Shown: positions 46,421 to 55,484, numbered from the stretch's first letter. The stretch: DNA of 64,000 nucleotides from Pseudohongiella acticola (GCF_001758195.1 NZ_MASR01000001.1:744001-808000); one strand, 5' to 3'. The notes: generated by a model not told the origin, from the letters alone. Numbers and translations are program-made.

Positions 46421-46480
46421 GGACGCACCTGGCGGGCGAAAAAAAGCTTGCCAGGTTGCCCAGGACACTTTTCGGCGTCC
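46421..46480. terminator. Structured convergent gap between TonB receptor and methyltransferase-GNAT gene
   Basis: An outer stem GGACGC/GCGTCC (46421-46426, 46475-46480) encloses ACCTGGC/GCCAGGT (46427-46433, 46450-46456) with an A7 loop run. It lies between two convergent stops, so a bidirectional terminator is plausible, but no clear U tract follows on either strand. Confidence 0.35.
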
Positions 46481-46530
46481 GACACAAGCGGCCTACATTA
46501 AATACCTTTCGTTTCACTATACTCAGCGCT

Positions 46531-48258
46531 TTATAAGAAATCCATGTCGCCCGCTGTCAGCCACCACTTTCCCTGCAACTTTTCTGCAGACGGCCCCTGA
46601 GTCCAGGCATTGCAGGGAATGTGTATGCCAGTGGCATCTGCCTGCAGGCCTGTTGCCTGAAAGCGTTGTTGCTGGCCCGCACTTAACCAGAATACCATCG
46701 GCCGACCGATGTCGTGGCCGTGTCGGCATAATGCCTGCAGAGCAGCTGCCATATTTTTGTCCGCGGTGATGATATCCATGATCAGAAAGCCTTCACCATG
46801 GTCACGGGTGACTGCGACCGCTTTTTCACCCGATGTATGGCTGATAACATGAAACTGATAATCCAGTCCCGGCCTCTGCACATACCGGTAGAACAGATAG
46901 TGCGCATTGCGCAGTCCGACAATGCCATCAGTAAACGCCAATGCCATTTGTTGCCATAAGACGTCAACCCGCTTCCAGTCGCCACTGTCCGGCGACCCTG
47001 ACGCGACAGTCCAGGCATCATCACCTGTATTAGTATCAAAACAACCGGGCGGAAATGACAGTGCCATCAGCTCATCGGTTTTGGCGTATAGTTTAAGGCG
47101 CTGGGCAACATGCATGGCCTTGAGGTTGGGAAAACCAAAACCCAACAGGTGCCGCCGGGTATTGCCGGCATGCAGCTCCAGCATGGTCGCCGCCGTCAGA
47201 AAGAACAGACTGCTTCGGCTGTAGAAACTTCGATGCTGTGGCAGAACCATGACATCGCAGATCTGCAGAGCCTGTTCAGGTGCGCCGAAATACAGAATAT
47301 CGCGACTGATACCACCATAATGAGCTACCGCCTCCCCTTGCTTGCAGGCCACCACAGAATGCCCGCGCCCCTGACCATACTTCCAGTGCCAGAGTTCGGC
47401 GTTAAAGTCAGTGTCAAAACTGTTTTCAAACAGGCTACGGAATTGTTCTATCGACAGTGCCTCAGCAGGCAACAGAGTGACATCGGTGTCTTCCATGCGG
47501 AACGATAGCAGAGCATGAACGTAGCGCCCGCTGCGGCATCTGGACAGATCAGCTGACATGCTCTGGCGCAAATCCGACAGCACCTGCGTGGACAGCCCGG
47601 TGCGTTCTGTCAGTGTTACCATGTGCTGCTCAAGCAACGGCAGGCAACGTTGTAGCCAGTCACCCACACCAACACTGACATCATGCTGCTGAGTCAATTC
47701 AAAACCGGCCCGGCCTGCCATTTGCACGACGTGTGTCAGCACGGGCAGCGGTTCGGCAACCCGCTCGGCATCATCGCCGGTAAACTCTTCCTGAATCAGT
47801 AACTGGCCACCGGCTTTCAGTAACCGGCGCGCATGCGCAAACACGGTTAAAGGGGATTGATAACGGGCGCTGTTTTGCAGGATCAATACATCAAAACGCT
47901 GGTCCGGCTCAAACGCCTGCAGCTCAGCAAGTGCCAACGGTGCCTCACTGGCAAAGCGTTGCCTGGCGGCAGCAATTGCTGCCTCATTAGCGTCAATCGC
48001 GGTGACCTGATACCCAGACGCCATCAGTTGCTGTGCCAGCATGCCGGTACCGCAACCAACATCAAGCACAGACGACCCCGGCCCGTGTTCCAGCATGGCA
48101 AGCAATTTTGTTGTCATCGCCTGTTGCGCTTCAACGATGCTTAAACCGGGCTCGGCCTGCAAACCGTAACTGAGAAAGTCAACCTGACCAAACGCCAGTT
48201 CCAGCAACTCGGCGTATACGTTTAGCGGGAAAATCAGTGACTGATGTGTCGTCTTCAT
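46531..48258 (-). CDS. Fusion of a class I SAM methyltransferase with a GNAT acyltransferase
   Basis: 575 residues from the ATG at 48258 (an in-frame ATG 7 codons upstream overlaps the kinase promoter region). Residues 45-255 form a Rossmann methyltransferase: motif I VLDVGCGTGM at 64-73, VTAIDANEAAI, LLKAGGQLLIQEEF. From about residue 270 a GNAT-like region begins: NAELWHWKYGQGRGHSVVACKQGEAVAHYGG, then CDVMVLPQHRSFYSRSSLFF where GNATs bind acetyl-CoA, and GFGFPNLKAMHVAQRLKLY. A second GNAT-like half seems to continue to the end. Joining of the two activities suggests sequential modification of one substrate; which is unknown. It is divergent from the RegB gene with a 29-bp gap. Confidence 0.72.
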   Translation of the reverse strand: MKTTHQSLIFPLNVYAELLELAFGQVDFLSYGLQAEPGLSIVEAQQAMTTKLLAMLEHGPGSSVLDVGCGTGMLAQQLMASGYQVTAIDANEAAIAAARQRFASEAPLALAELQAFEPDQRFDVLILQNSARYQSPLTVFAHARRLLKAGGQLLIQEEFTGDDAERVAEPLPVLTHVVQMAGRAGFELTQQHDVSVGVGDWLQRCLPLLEQHMVTLTERTGLSTQVLSDLRQSMSADLSRCRSGRYVHALLSFRMEDTDVTLLPAEALSIEQFRSLFENSFDTDFNAELWHWKYGQGRGHSVVACKQGEAVAHYGGISRDILYFGAPEQALQICDVMVLPQHRSFYSRSSLFFLTAATMLELHAGNTRRHLLGFGFPNLKAMHVAQRLKLYAKTDELMALSFPPGCFDTNTGDDAWTVASGSPDSGDWKRVDVLWQQMALAFTDGIVGLRNAHYLFYRYVQRPGLDYQFHVISHTSGEKAVAVTRDHGEGFLIMDIITADKNMAAALQALCRHGHDIGRPMVFWLSAGQQQRFQATGLQADATGIHIPCNAWTQGPSAEKLQGKWWLTAGDMDFL

Positions 48259-48274
48259 GATGCGCATTATACGG

Positions 48275-48280
48275 TACAAT
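48275..48280 (+). promoter_or_regulatory. -10-like TACAAT immediately upstream of regB
   Basis: TACAAT at 48275-48280 would start transcription near 48287, one base before the first ATG of the kinase gene; the -35 (TCTTCA, 48252-48257, 17-bp spacer) is weak. If used, the first ATG would be nearly leaderless and the second ATG at 48309 would have a short leader with GGGA. Confidence 0.35.
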
Positions 48281-48287
48281 AGCCGGC

Positions 48288-49622
48288 ATGAGTAAAACGG
48301 GAACTGATATGAGTAAAACTGGCATTGCCTGGCTCGATACCCTGCTACGCGGCACCCACGGAGAGCTGCGCATGGCTCCCCGCGTCAGCCTGCAGCGATT
48401 GCTGGCGCTGCGCACGCTGGTTACGGCCACGGGTATTCTGGGCACGTTTATATTCGACTTTTTCTCGCCTCTGAATCTGCCCGTGTTACCCATCGCGGCC
48501 CTACTGGTCGGCATTGTGGTCTCTCTGGCCCTGGGCGTGTGGCGCGTGCGTCGTGCGACACTGATTACCACGCGCGAGTTGGCAGCTCACCTGGCCCTCG
48601 ACTTTGTATTTGTGACTGTGTTGCTGATTTACACAGGTGGTGCCACCAACCCACTGATCTCATACCTGTTGGTGCTTCTGGCGGTCGGCGCCACATTGCT
48701 GAACCTGTTCTGGGCCAACATCTTTTCGGCACTGGCGATTGTTGTGTATACCGTACTTTTACTGATAGGCATTGCCACCGATCAGCATGCAGAACATATG
48801 GTTCCCGACTTTCAGGTTCACCTGGTTGGCATGTGGGTGACATTTGTTGTCAGCGCACTGCTGATTACTGCATTTGTCAGTCGTATGGCGCAGGCCATTC
48901 GCAGTCGCGAGGTGACGCTGGCCAAGGCGCGCGAAGATGCCATGCGCAATGAACAACTGGTAGCCATTGGAACACTGGCAGCCGGCACTGCGCACGCACT
49001 GGGAACGCCACTGGCGACCATGGCCGTGCTGTTGTCAGAGCTTGATGACCAGTCGGAAGAACAATTGCGTGAACAAAACGTGAAGGCAGATATCCATCTG
49101 TTGCGCGAGCAGGTGGTGCGCTGCAAACACTCGCTGGATGAGCTGACGCGATTTTATAACAAGAATGATCGCAGCCAGCCCGGGCGGCTGCGCCTGTGCA
49201 ACTTTGATGACGCCGTGCGCGATTACATCACGAACATCCATCCGGGCGCACACATTGACTTCACCATGGATGAAGACTGCCGTGAGCTGATGATTTCAGC
49301 GGACATCACCATCCGGCATGCGTTGATCAACATCATTGAAAACGCCATCAAAGCCGCCCGCTCTCAGGTGTCGGTGACCTATTCCGGCGCACAACCGCCA
49401 CAGCCCCAGGTATTGATGTCAGTTCAGGATGATGGCCCCGGCATCCCGCCGGAGGTCCTGGAAAGCATGGGCGAGCCATTTATCTCGACCCGCAGCGACA
49501 GCATGGGCCTGGGGATTTTCCTGGCTAATGCATCCATACAGAGGCACGGTGGCAGTATCGAAATATTCAACGTCAAGGATGCCGGTGCCCGCACCGTCAT
49601 CAGGCTTCCAGTGAGTACCTGA
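48288..49622 (+). CDS. regB: Redox sensor histidine kinase, RegB/PrrB family
   Basis: Inner-membrane kinase of 444 residues (437 from the second ATG at 48309, which has GGGA 6-7 bases upstream). Six helices are followed by an H-box LAAGTAHALGTPLAT with the phosphorylated His at residue 236. GGATNPL near residue 118 matches the quinone-site motif GGxxNP of RegB, and LREQVVRCKHSLDEL carries a Cys at the position where RegB has its redox-active Cys; the latter match is from memory. The ATPase has NIIENAIKAA, DDGPGIP and GLGIFLA. It controls RegA (1 base downstream) in response to respiration and redox state. The first 21 bp are a tandem duplication of the start (MSKTGTD MSKTGIA). Confidence 0.87.
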   Translation: MSKTGTDMSKTGIAWLDTLLRGTHGELRMAPRVSLQRLLALRTLVTATGILGTFIFDFFSPLNLPVLPIAALLVGIVVSLALGVWRVRRATLITTRELAAHLALDFVFVTVLLIYTGGATNPLISYLLVLLAVGATLLNLFWANIFSALAIVVYTVLLLIGIATDQHAEHMVPDFQVHLVGMWVTFVVSALLITAFVSRMAQAIRSREVTLAKAREDAMRNEQLVAIGTLAAGTAHALGTPLATMAVLLSELDDQSEEQLREQNVKADIHLLREQVVRCKHSLDELTRFYNKNDRSQPGRLRLCNFDDAVRDYITNIHPGAHIDFTMDEDCRELMISADITIRHALINIIENAIKAARSQVSVTYSGAQPPQPQVLMSVQDDGPGIPPEVLESMGEPFISTRSDSMGLGIFLANASIQRHGGSIEIFNVKDAGARTVIRLPVST

Positions 49623-49623
49623 C

Positions 49624-50160
49624 ATGGACCAAAAGCTGATTTTACTGATTGAAGATGATGCCGTGTTCGCACAGGTCATGAGCCGGGCTCTGGAGCGCCG
49701 CAATTTCCAGGTAGTCCATGCCAGTGACCTGGACGCAGCACGACTCGCCATCGCCACTAACAACCATGACTATGCCATCGTAGATCTGAACCTGGCCGGG
49801 CATTCATCACTGGAGCTGATTCCCCTGTTAAAAGACAAGCGCCCGGACAGCCCGATTTTGATGCTGACCGGATATGCCAGCATCGCCACCGCTGTCGAGG
49901 CCATCAAGCTGGGCGCGGACAACTATCTGGCCAAACCTGCTGATGCCAACGACATTGTCAGCGCCTTGACGGCGAGTCCGGCTGCCGATCACGCGCCCAT
50001 GTCCATTCAGCAGCCAATGTCGGTACGCCGACTGGAATGGGAGCATATCCAGAAGATTCTGAAGGAAAATGACGGCAATATTTCGGAGACAGCACGGCAA
50101 TTGAATATGCACCGGCGCACACTTCAGCGCAAATTGCAGAAAAAGCCGGTTTCCGGTTGA
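49624..50160 (+). CDS. regA: Response regulator, RegA/PrrA/ActR family
   Basis: Cytoplasmic DNA-binding response regulator of 178 residues. The receiver has the acidic pair D11-D12 (LLIEDDAVF), phospho-acceptor D54 (AIVDLNLAG), the Thr in LMLTGYAS and the Lys in LAKPAD. A Pro-rich linker leads to a Fis-type helix-turn-helix at about 140-175, NDGNISETARQLNMHRRTLQRKL, with RRTLQRKL identical in style to PrrA. It starts 1 base after the kinase stop, so the two are co-translated. Family role: activation of genes for respiration, nitrogen and carbon metabolism under low redox potential. Confidence 0.9.
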   Translation: MDQKLILLIEDDAVFAQVMSRALERRNFQVVHASDLDAARLAIATNNHDYAIVDLNLAGHSSLELIPLLKDKRPDSPILMLTGYASIATAVEAIKLGADNYLAKPADANDIVSALTASPAADHAPMSIQQPMSVRRLEWEHIQKILKENDGNISETARQLNMHRRTLQRKLQKKPVSG

Positions 50161-50170
50161 CTGTTCGCCG

Positions 50171-50186
50171 GCGTCAGTTCTGACGC
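50171..50186. terminator. 16-bp hairpin GCGTCAG-TT-CTGACGC in the regA / DUF4345 convergent gap
   Basis: Perfect 7-bp arms lie 10 bp after the regA stop and include the stop codon of the convergent DUF4345 gene. A bidirectional terminator is likely by position, though neither strand has a U run. Confidence 0.4.
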
Positions 50187-50578
50187 TTCAGACAGAACCA
50201 GGCAGCGATGCTCAGCACCAGCGCCAGCCATTCACTGATATATATCTGCAACACGGTGGCATTGTAGGCCTGCTCGACCAGCACGCCCCAGCTGCGCGCA
50301 GCCACCAGACCGGCATAGGTGAATACCAGCAATAGAACTCCGGCTGACGCGTACGATTTGTGGCGTAACGCACACACCAGCAAAAAGGCACCCAGGGCGA
50401 GCATGAATCCGCCGTAGACTGCCCGAAGCTCGGTGTAACCCATATCGCTGCGCAGATCGACTCCCACGACCTCGAACCAGGCCACCACATCAACGCTAAA
50501 CAACCAGCCAATTCCCAGGTAAATGAGTCCATTCAACGCCAGCAAAGCTGGAGGAAACACGCGAGCCAGTACATTCAT
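50174..50578 (-). CDS. DUF4345-type membrane protein
   Basis: Integral membrane protein of 134 residues with four helices. The ATG at 50578 is preceded by AAGGA (7 bases); longer versions include a Cys/Arg-rich tail without support. TELRAVYGGFMLALGAFLLVCAL is the conserved core of DUF4345 proteins, with the Glu and Arg in the membrane-proximal part. Function unknown. It converges on regA. Confidence 0.75.
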   Translation of the reverse strand: MNVLARVFPPALLALNGLIYLGIGWLFSVDVVAWFEVVGVDLRSDMGYTELRAVYGGFMLALGAFLLVCALRHKSYASAGVLLLVFTYAGLVAARSWGVLVEQAYNATVLQIYISEWLALVLSIAAWFCLKRQN

Positions 50579-50792
50579 CTGTAATTCCTTCAATTTCAGG
50601 GTTTTGATTGTGCGGCCTGCCACAGAAAATGACTTTTGGCACTCAGAGCAACGGCACGGGCATGGTATAACGTTCGCCGCAATGCTCTCCACAAAATTCG
50701 GCACACACAGTGATCGCCGGGTACGCCGCAAACGTATAACAACAACTATCGGTCAGCATACCAAAAAGCGCGCCAGTTCGCCGCTTGGTGCA

Positions 50793-50820
50793 TTGCATTG
50801 AAAAAAACTCTGGATACACT
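50793..50820 (+). promoter_or_regulatory. Possible promoter for the RND efflux genes
   Basis: -35 TTGCAT (50793-50798), 16-bp spacer, -10 TACACT (50815-50820); the start would fall near 50827, about 39 bp before the GTG at 50866. Each hexamer matches only moderately. Confidence 0.4.
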
Positions 50821-50865
50821 ACGCATCACGCCCATGAAAGCAGTCAGCAACAAGCGGAGCCTGTC

Positions 50866-51990
50866 GTGAAAAAACAATATTTGGTAGCTATAGGCCTGGT
50901 CATCCTGATCGCGGCATGGATGTTGGTCCCCAGAGGCGATGCCGATCGCGATGAGCGCTACGCCAGCGCCGACATCGACAGAAGCGTGACCGCAGTGGCC
51001 GATGACGGATCCAATCGTGTGTCATCTGCAGCTGACTTCACTGTCCGCGCAACCCGGTCCAGCGTTGACACTTACACCCAGACGGTCAGTGTCCGCGGGC
51101 GCACCCAGGCTTTCCGTCTGGTTGATGTGCGCGCCGAGACATCCGGCCGTGTCATTGGCACACCCGCTGCCCGCGGCGCCCGGGTAAAGGCCGGCGACGT
51201 TCTGTGCGAACTCGCCATTGATACCCGCGAAACAGACCTGCAGGAAGCGCTTAGCCGTCAAGAGCAGGCTCGCCTGGAATATCAGGGTGGCCAGGATCTG
51301 TTCCAACGCGAGCTGATTTCCCGATCGGCACAGGCTCAGTTAAAAACGACCTATGACGCCGCCATCGCAGCCGTCAAACGCGCTGAACTGGCGCTGGAAC
51401 GCACCAAAATCCGGGCACCTTTTGACGGTATTGTGGAAACACGCGCTATTGAAGTCGGCGACTATATGGACATGGGTGGACAGTGCGCTTCATTGTTTGA
51501 TGACGACCCCATGCTACTGGTAGGGCAAGTACCAGAACAGGAGGTCAGCAAACTCGAGATCGGTACCCGTGTCACGGGCATTATGGTGACCGGCGAGCGG
51601 ATCAACGGCGAACTGACCTATCTTGCCCGCGCGGCAGACCCGATCTCCCGAAGCTACCGCATCGAAGTACGGCTCGAACCACAGCAGACGCCGATCCGTC
51701 AGGGCATCAGTACCGAGATCCTGCTGGACGCCTCACAAATCAGCGCGCACCTGGTGCCGCCGTCATCTGTCACGCTCGACGATGCCGGACTGATGGGCGT
51801 AAAAACACTGAACAGTGACAATGAAGTGGAATTCCACCGTGTTCAGATCGTGGGCGAAAGCACACGAATTGATGAGTCCGGCTTCTGGGTAACCGGGCTG
51901 CCTGATGACGTTGTTCTGATTACGGTCGGTCAGGAGCTGGTCTTCGAGGGACAAATCGTCAACGCCAATTTTGACTGGTCACAATTATGA
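50866..51990 (+). CDS. RND efflux membrane fusion protein (periplasmic adaptor)
   Basis: Adaptor linking the RND pump to an outer-membrane channel, 374 residues. The GTG at 50866 has GGAG 6 bases upstream and directly precedes the membrane anchor KKQYLVAIGLVILIAAWML; an ATG/GTG upstream adds 27 unconserved residues. The lipoyl half-motifs are RLVDVRAETSGRVIGTPAARGARVKAGDVLCELA and ALERTKIRAPFDGIVETRAIEVGDYM, flanking a helical hairpin of about 60 residues; a beta-barrel and membrane-proximal domain follow. The stop overlaps the pump gene by 4 bp (ATGA). No outer-membrane TolC homologue is next to it. Confidence 0.88.
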   Translation: MKKQYLVAIGLVILIAAWMLVPRGDADRDERYASADIDRSVTAVADDGSNRVSSAADFTVRATRSSVDTYTQTVSVRGRTQAFRLVDVRAETSGRVIGTPAARGARVKAGDVLCELAIDTRETDLQEALSRQEQARLEYQGGQDLFQRELISRSAQAQLKTTYDAAIAAVKRAELALERTKIRAPFDGIVETRAIEVGDYMDMGGQCASLFDDDPMLLVGQVPEQEVSKLEIGTRVTGIMVTGERINGELTYLARAADPISRSYRIEVRLEPQQTPIRQGISTEILLDASQISAHLVPPSSVTLDDAGLMGVKTLNSDNEVEFHRVQIVGESTRIDESGFWVTGLPDDVVLITVGQELVFEGQIVNANFDWSQL

Positions 51991-54900
51991 CATATATCAA
52001 AGCTGCGGTGTCCCGCTCCAGAACCACGCTCAGCGTATTTGCTGTCATCATTCTTGCGGGACTGGCTGCGTATCGCTCAATACCGGTAGAACTGAACCCT
52101 GATGTCACCGTACCGGTGATTATCACCACCATCATTCTGCCCGGCATTTCGCCGGAAGATGCCGAGCGTTTGCTGGCCAGACCCAGTGAGATTGAACTCA
52201 ACAATATTGACGGCATTTCCCAGCTGCGTTCTTTTTCCAGCGAAGGCTCCGCCACCATTATTACCGAGTTTGACGTCAGTTTTGACCCGGACCTGGCCCT
52301 GAACGATATCCGCTCAGCGCTGGACCGGGCCAAAGCCCGATTCCCGCAGAACACTGAAGAACCCTTGATCCAGGAAGTTTCTGCGGCAACCGTGCCAGTT
52401 GTACAGATCGCTCTGGGCGGCGAAGGCGTGTCCGAACGCGTATTGCTGCGTATCGCACAGACGCTGCAAAGACAGATTGAGAACCTGCCCGAAATTCTGA
52501 CAGCGGACACAATTGGCGCGCGTGAAGAGCTGTTGGAAATTATTGTTGATCCGTCAAAACTGGAAACCTACGGCGTTACCAACCAGCAACTGGTTCAGGC
52601 CGTCACCAACAACAACCGTCTGATTCCGGCCGGCACACTGAATACCGGCAGCGGCGCATTCTCTGTGAAAGTGCCTGGCCTGATTGAAACCGCTGACGAT
52701 GTCTATCAGCTTCCGATTGCTGCCAATGCCGATGGTGTTGTCGTGCTAAGTGACCTTGCCGAAGTGCGTCGCACCTTTAAAGATGCCGACCGTTTCGCTT
52801 ATGCCAACGGTGACCGCTCCATCTCCCTGGACGTGCAGAAACGCAAGGGCGCCAACCTGGTTGAGGCCATGGATAAAATCGATCTGATTGTGCAGGACAT
52901 GCGCACGCGCATCCCGCCAGCAGTCGAAATCACCTACCTCAACAACACCATTCCGCTGGTGATTGAACAGAACTCCGGCCTCCAGGGCAACATGGCCACC
53001 GCCATGGTGCTGGTCCTGGTCGTGGTCATTGCCGCTGTCGGCGTTCGCTCCGGCATACTGGTGGCGCTGGCAGTTCCCTTCTCATTCTTTTTTGCCTTCA
53101 TCATCATCTCCATGCTCGGGTTCACCTACAACTTCATGGTGATTTTTGGCCTGTTGCTGGGTCTGGGTATGTTGATCGACGGCGCCATCGTCATGGTGGA
53201 ATATGCCGATCGCAAACTGGCGGAAGGTTACAACCGCAAGGATGCATTTCAGGAAGCCACCAGTCGTATGTTCTGGCCTATTCTTGCGTCCACCGGTACC
53301 ACGCTGGCGGCATTCCTGCCGATGATGTTCTGGCCAGGTGTGGCCGGCGAATTCATGGGCTACCTGCCGGTAACCGTATTTGCCGTTTTGATCGGTTCAC
53401 TGCTTTATGCACTGGTGTTTGCACCCACGATTGGCTCACTGATCGGTGGCAAAACCGGTGTCATGGTGGGTGGCAGCAACCAGATCGGCAAGCTGGAAGA
53501 AACCCGACCTGACGAAATGCGTGGCATCGTTGGTGTATATGCGCGCATATTGCGCATGGCAGTCAAAATACCCGGGCTGGTCGCACTTGGCAGTATTACC
53601 ACATTGATTGTCATCATCTGGGCCTATCTCAACTATGGCCGCGGCGTGGAATTCTTCACCAGTGTCGAACCCGCGCAAACACAGGTACAGGTATTTACCC
53701 GCGGCAACTACTCGCCTGAAGAAATTCGCGACATCATGCTGGATGTCGAGGCACGAATCGCAGATATCGGCTATTACAAAAGCATCGTGACCCAGTCTGG
53801 TGCTGGTCGCAGCATGGGTGGCGGTCAGGGCGCGGCGCCCGATCTGGTCGGCACCATCTTCCTCGAGTTTACCGACAGACGCGACCGCGATGTTAACGGT
53901 TTTGAAGTCGAAGAATTATACCGCCAGGCAATTCAGGACATTCCGGGCGTACGAGCAGAAATTGCAACACCGGAACAGGGTCCTCCCGTCGGCAAGGAAT
54001 TGCAGATGGAATTTTACGGTGAAGACCTGCGCACACTGATTGCTGAAGCCAGACGGGTGCGGGCGCACCTGGAGGACAACGTTGAAGGCCTGATTGATAT
54101 CGATGACACGACGCCTGTACCCGGCATTGAATGGCAGATCACCGTGGATCGTGCCCGGGCAGCGATGTCCGGTGCCAACATGAGTGAAATTGGCACGGCA
54201 ATTCAATTGCTCACCAACGGTGTGATGATGGGTGATTTCCGGCCTGATGACAGCGAAGAGGAAGTTGAGATTCGTGTCCGTTACCCGGAAGAATATCGGG
54301 GTGTCGAACAGATCGACAATATCCGGATAAATACGGCCAATGGTCTGGTGCCGATTAGCAGTTTTATCAATCGCGACGCTCTGCCAGGTGTGAGTTCTAT
54401 CCAACGTGTGGATGGCAACCGGGTAGTCTATGTCCGTGCCAATCCAGCACCTGGCTATGTCACCAGCAATATCGTACAGGAAGTCGAGCAGTGGATGGAT
54501 GCCAATCCGTTGGCGGCCGGTATAGACTATCGTTTCCGTGGCTCCAACGAGGAGCAGGCGGAATCGTTTGCTTTCCTGCTCAGCGCCTTTGGTCTGGCGC
54601 TGGCACTGATGGCGATTTTGCTGGTAACACAGTTCAACAGCTATTATCAGGCGCTGCTGATCCTGTCTTCGGTCCTGCTGTCGACCGCCGGTGTGCTGTT
54701 GGGACTGTTGACCACCGGACAGACCTTCAGCGTGATCCTCACCGGGGTTGGTATTGTGGCTCTGGCCGGTATTATTGTTAACAACAATATCGTGCTGATC
54801 GATACCTTCAACTACCTGCGCGCCAAACACAGCGACTGGGACATTCGTGAAGTCATTGTGCAGACCGGCGTTCAGCGCCTTCGCCCTGTATTCCTGACCA

Positions 54901-55166
54901 CATTCACGACCGGGTGTGGCCTGTTGCCACTGGCAATGCATGTTTCCATTGACCTGATCGGTTCCGAGATCGAAGTCGGTGGCCCGATCACGTCACAGTG
55001 GGTGAAACTGGCAAACGCAATTGTATTTGGTCTGTCATTTGGCACCATACTGACACTGGTTGTTACACCGGCGATGCTGGCCCTGCCTGATCATTTGCGC
55101 AGGCGTGTCAGACGAATCAAAGGCATGTTCAGCAAAAAGCAGGAAAACGCTACTGCCGAAGCATAA
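51987..55166 (+). CDS. RND multidrug/efflux transporter, AcrB/HAE1 superfamily
   Basis: Inner-membrane proton-driven pump of 1059 residues. The N-terminal RSRTTLSVFAVIILAGLAAYRSIPVELNPDVTVPVI, the twelve-helix layout in two halves, LLGLGMLIDGAIVMVEYADRK (proton-relay Asp in TM4 region), the second half YYQALLILSSVLLSTAGVLLGLL and GIVALAGIIVNNNIVLIDTFNYLR are standard; two large periplasmic loops are present. Sequence style (short linker, LNPDVTVPVI) fits the HAE1-like pumps with a two-gene adaptor/pump operon. Substrate not assignable. It begins inside the adaptor stop. Confidence 0.9.
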   Translation: MTYIKAAVSRSRTTLSVFAVIILAGLAAYRSIPVELNPDVTVPVIITTIILPGISPEDAERLLARPSEIELNNIDGISQLRSFSSEGSATIITEFDVSFDPDLALNDIRSALDRAKARFPQNTEEPLIQEVSAATVPVVQIALGGEGVSERVLLRIAQTLQRQIENLPEILTADTIGAREELLEIIVDPSKLETYGVTNQQLVQAVTNNNRLIPAGTLNTGSGAFSVKVPGLIETADDVYQLPIAANADGVVVLSDLAEVRRTFKDADRFAYANGDRSISLDVQKRKGANLVEAMDKIDLIVQDMRTRIPPAVEITYLNNTIPLVIEQNSGLQGNMATAMVLVLVVVIAAVGVRSGILVALAVPFSFFFAFIIISMLGFTYNFMVIFGLLLGLGMLIDGAIVMVEYADRKLAEGYNRKDAFQEATSRMFWPILASTGTTLAAFLPMMFWPGVAGEFMGYLPVTVFAVLIGSLLYALVFAPTIGSLIGGKTGVMVGGSNQIGKLEETRPDEMRGIVGVYARILRMAVKIPGLVALGSITTLIVIIWAYLNYGRGVEFFTSVEPAQTQVQVFTRGNYSPEEIRDIMLDVEARIADIGYYKSIVTQSGAGRSMGGGQGAAPDLVGTIFLEFTDRRDRDVNGFEVEELYRQAIQDIPGVRAEIATPEQGPPVGKELQMEFYGEDLRTLIAEARRVRAHLEDNVEGLIDIDDTTPVPGIEWQITVDRARAAMSGANMSEIGTAIQLLTNGVMMGDFRPDDSEEEVEIRVRYPEEYRGVEQIDNIRINTANGLVPISSFINRDALPGVSSIQRVDGNRVVYVRANPAPGYVTSNIVQEVEQWMDANPLAAGIDYRFRGSNEEQAESFAFLLSAFGLALALMAILLVTQFNSYYQALLILSSVLLSTAGVLLGLLTTGQTFSVILTGVGIVALAGIIVNNNIVLIDTFNYLRAKHSDWDIREVIVQTGVQRLRPVFLTTFTTGCGLLPLAMHVSIDLIGSEIEVGGPITSQWVKLANAIVFGLSFGTILTLVVTPAMLALPDHLRRRVRRIKGMFSKKQENATAEA

Positions 55167-55254
55167 AGAGAAAAATGGAACAGTTGTTCGAAACCAACGC
55201 TGAAATGTAATGGTTCGTGACAGCAATCCAAACGCTTTGCAACGATTTGTCACT

Positions 55255-55276
55255 GGCACTTTTTGCGAAAAGTGCC
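55255..55276. terminator. Perfect 9-bp hairpin with a 4-base loop after the RND pump gene
   Basis: GGCACTTTT pairs with AAAAGTGCC around TGCG. It is 89 bp downstream of the pump stop. On the plus strand no U tract follows; it may act as a processing or 3'-end stabilising stem or a weak terminator. Confidence 0.45.
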
Positions 55277-55345
55277 TGTGATAGTATCAATTCCAGTTTG
55301 TGAGACCGCTCGTTGACGGACATCAGGCGGTCAATTCACGAACCC

Positions 55346-55420
55346 TCAAGGCAGGCGACGGAACATTATTCTCTGTTCCCCCCTAACTTACATGGAATCA
55401 TTTTCCGTTGTCTGCCTTGA
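55346..55420. repeat. Large imperfect inverted repeat, 25-bp arms
   Basis: Arms 55346-55370 and 55396-55420 match at 21 of 25 positions around a 25-base loop; the outer 18 bp match at 16 and both differences would be G-U pairs on one strand. It lies 65 bp before the stop of the BatA-like gene. Single copy in this window. Confidence 0.7.
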
Positions 55421-55484
55421 ACCACCCTGCCTGAACCATCCTGCTTAAAGCAATTTCCCCGAACCAGACCGCATCGCCACCCTG

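Larger units (their letters stand above)
55167..55484. other. 318-bp gap between two convergent operons, rich in inverted repeats
   Basis: No credible gene is seen; a 12-codon frame (55175-55210) follows the pump stop but cannot be supported. The gap holds a hairpin (55255-55276), a 9-bp inverted repeat GGTTCGTGA/TCACGAACC with about 116 bp between the arms (from 55212), the large dyad at 55346-55420 and a 14-bp imperfect direct repeat (55418-55445, TGAACCACCCTGCC and a variant). Confidence 0.7.

Noticed and set aside
53916-54941. 341-residue open frame opposite the RND pump
   Set aside because: Antisense shadow of a well-conserved gene; translation has no recognisable fold.
55175-55210. 12-codon frame after the RND pump
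   Set aside because: Too short, with only a poor upstream purine stretch, and no conservation evidence.
55346-55420. MITE or transposon remnant
   Set aside because: No target-site duplication is visible at its edges and no second copy occurs in the window; RNA or terminator structure fits better.
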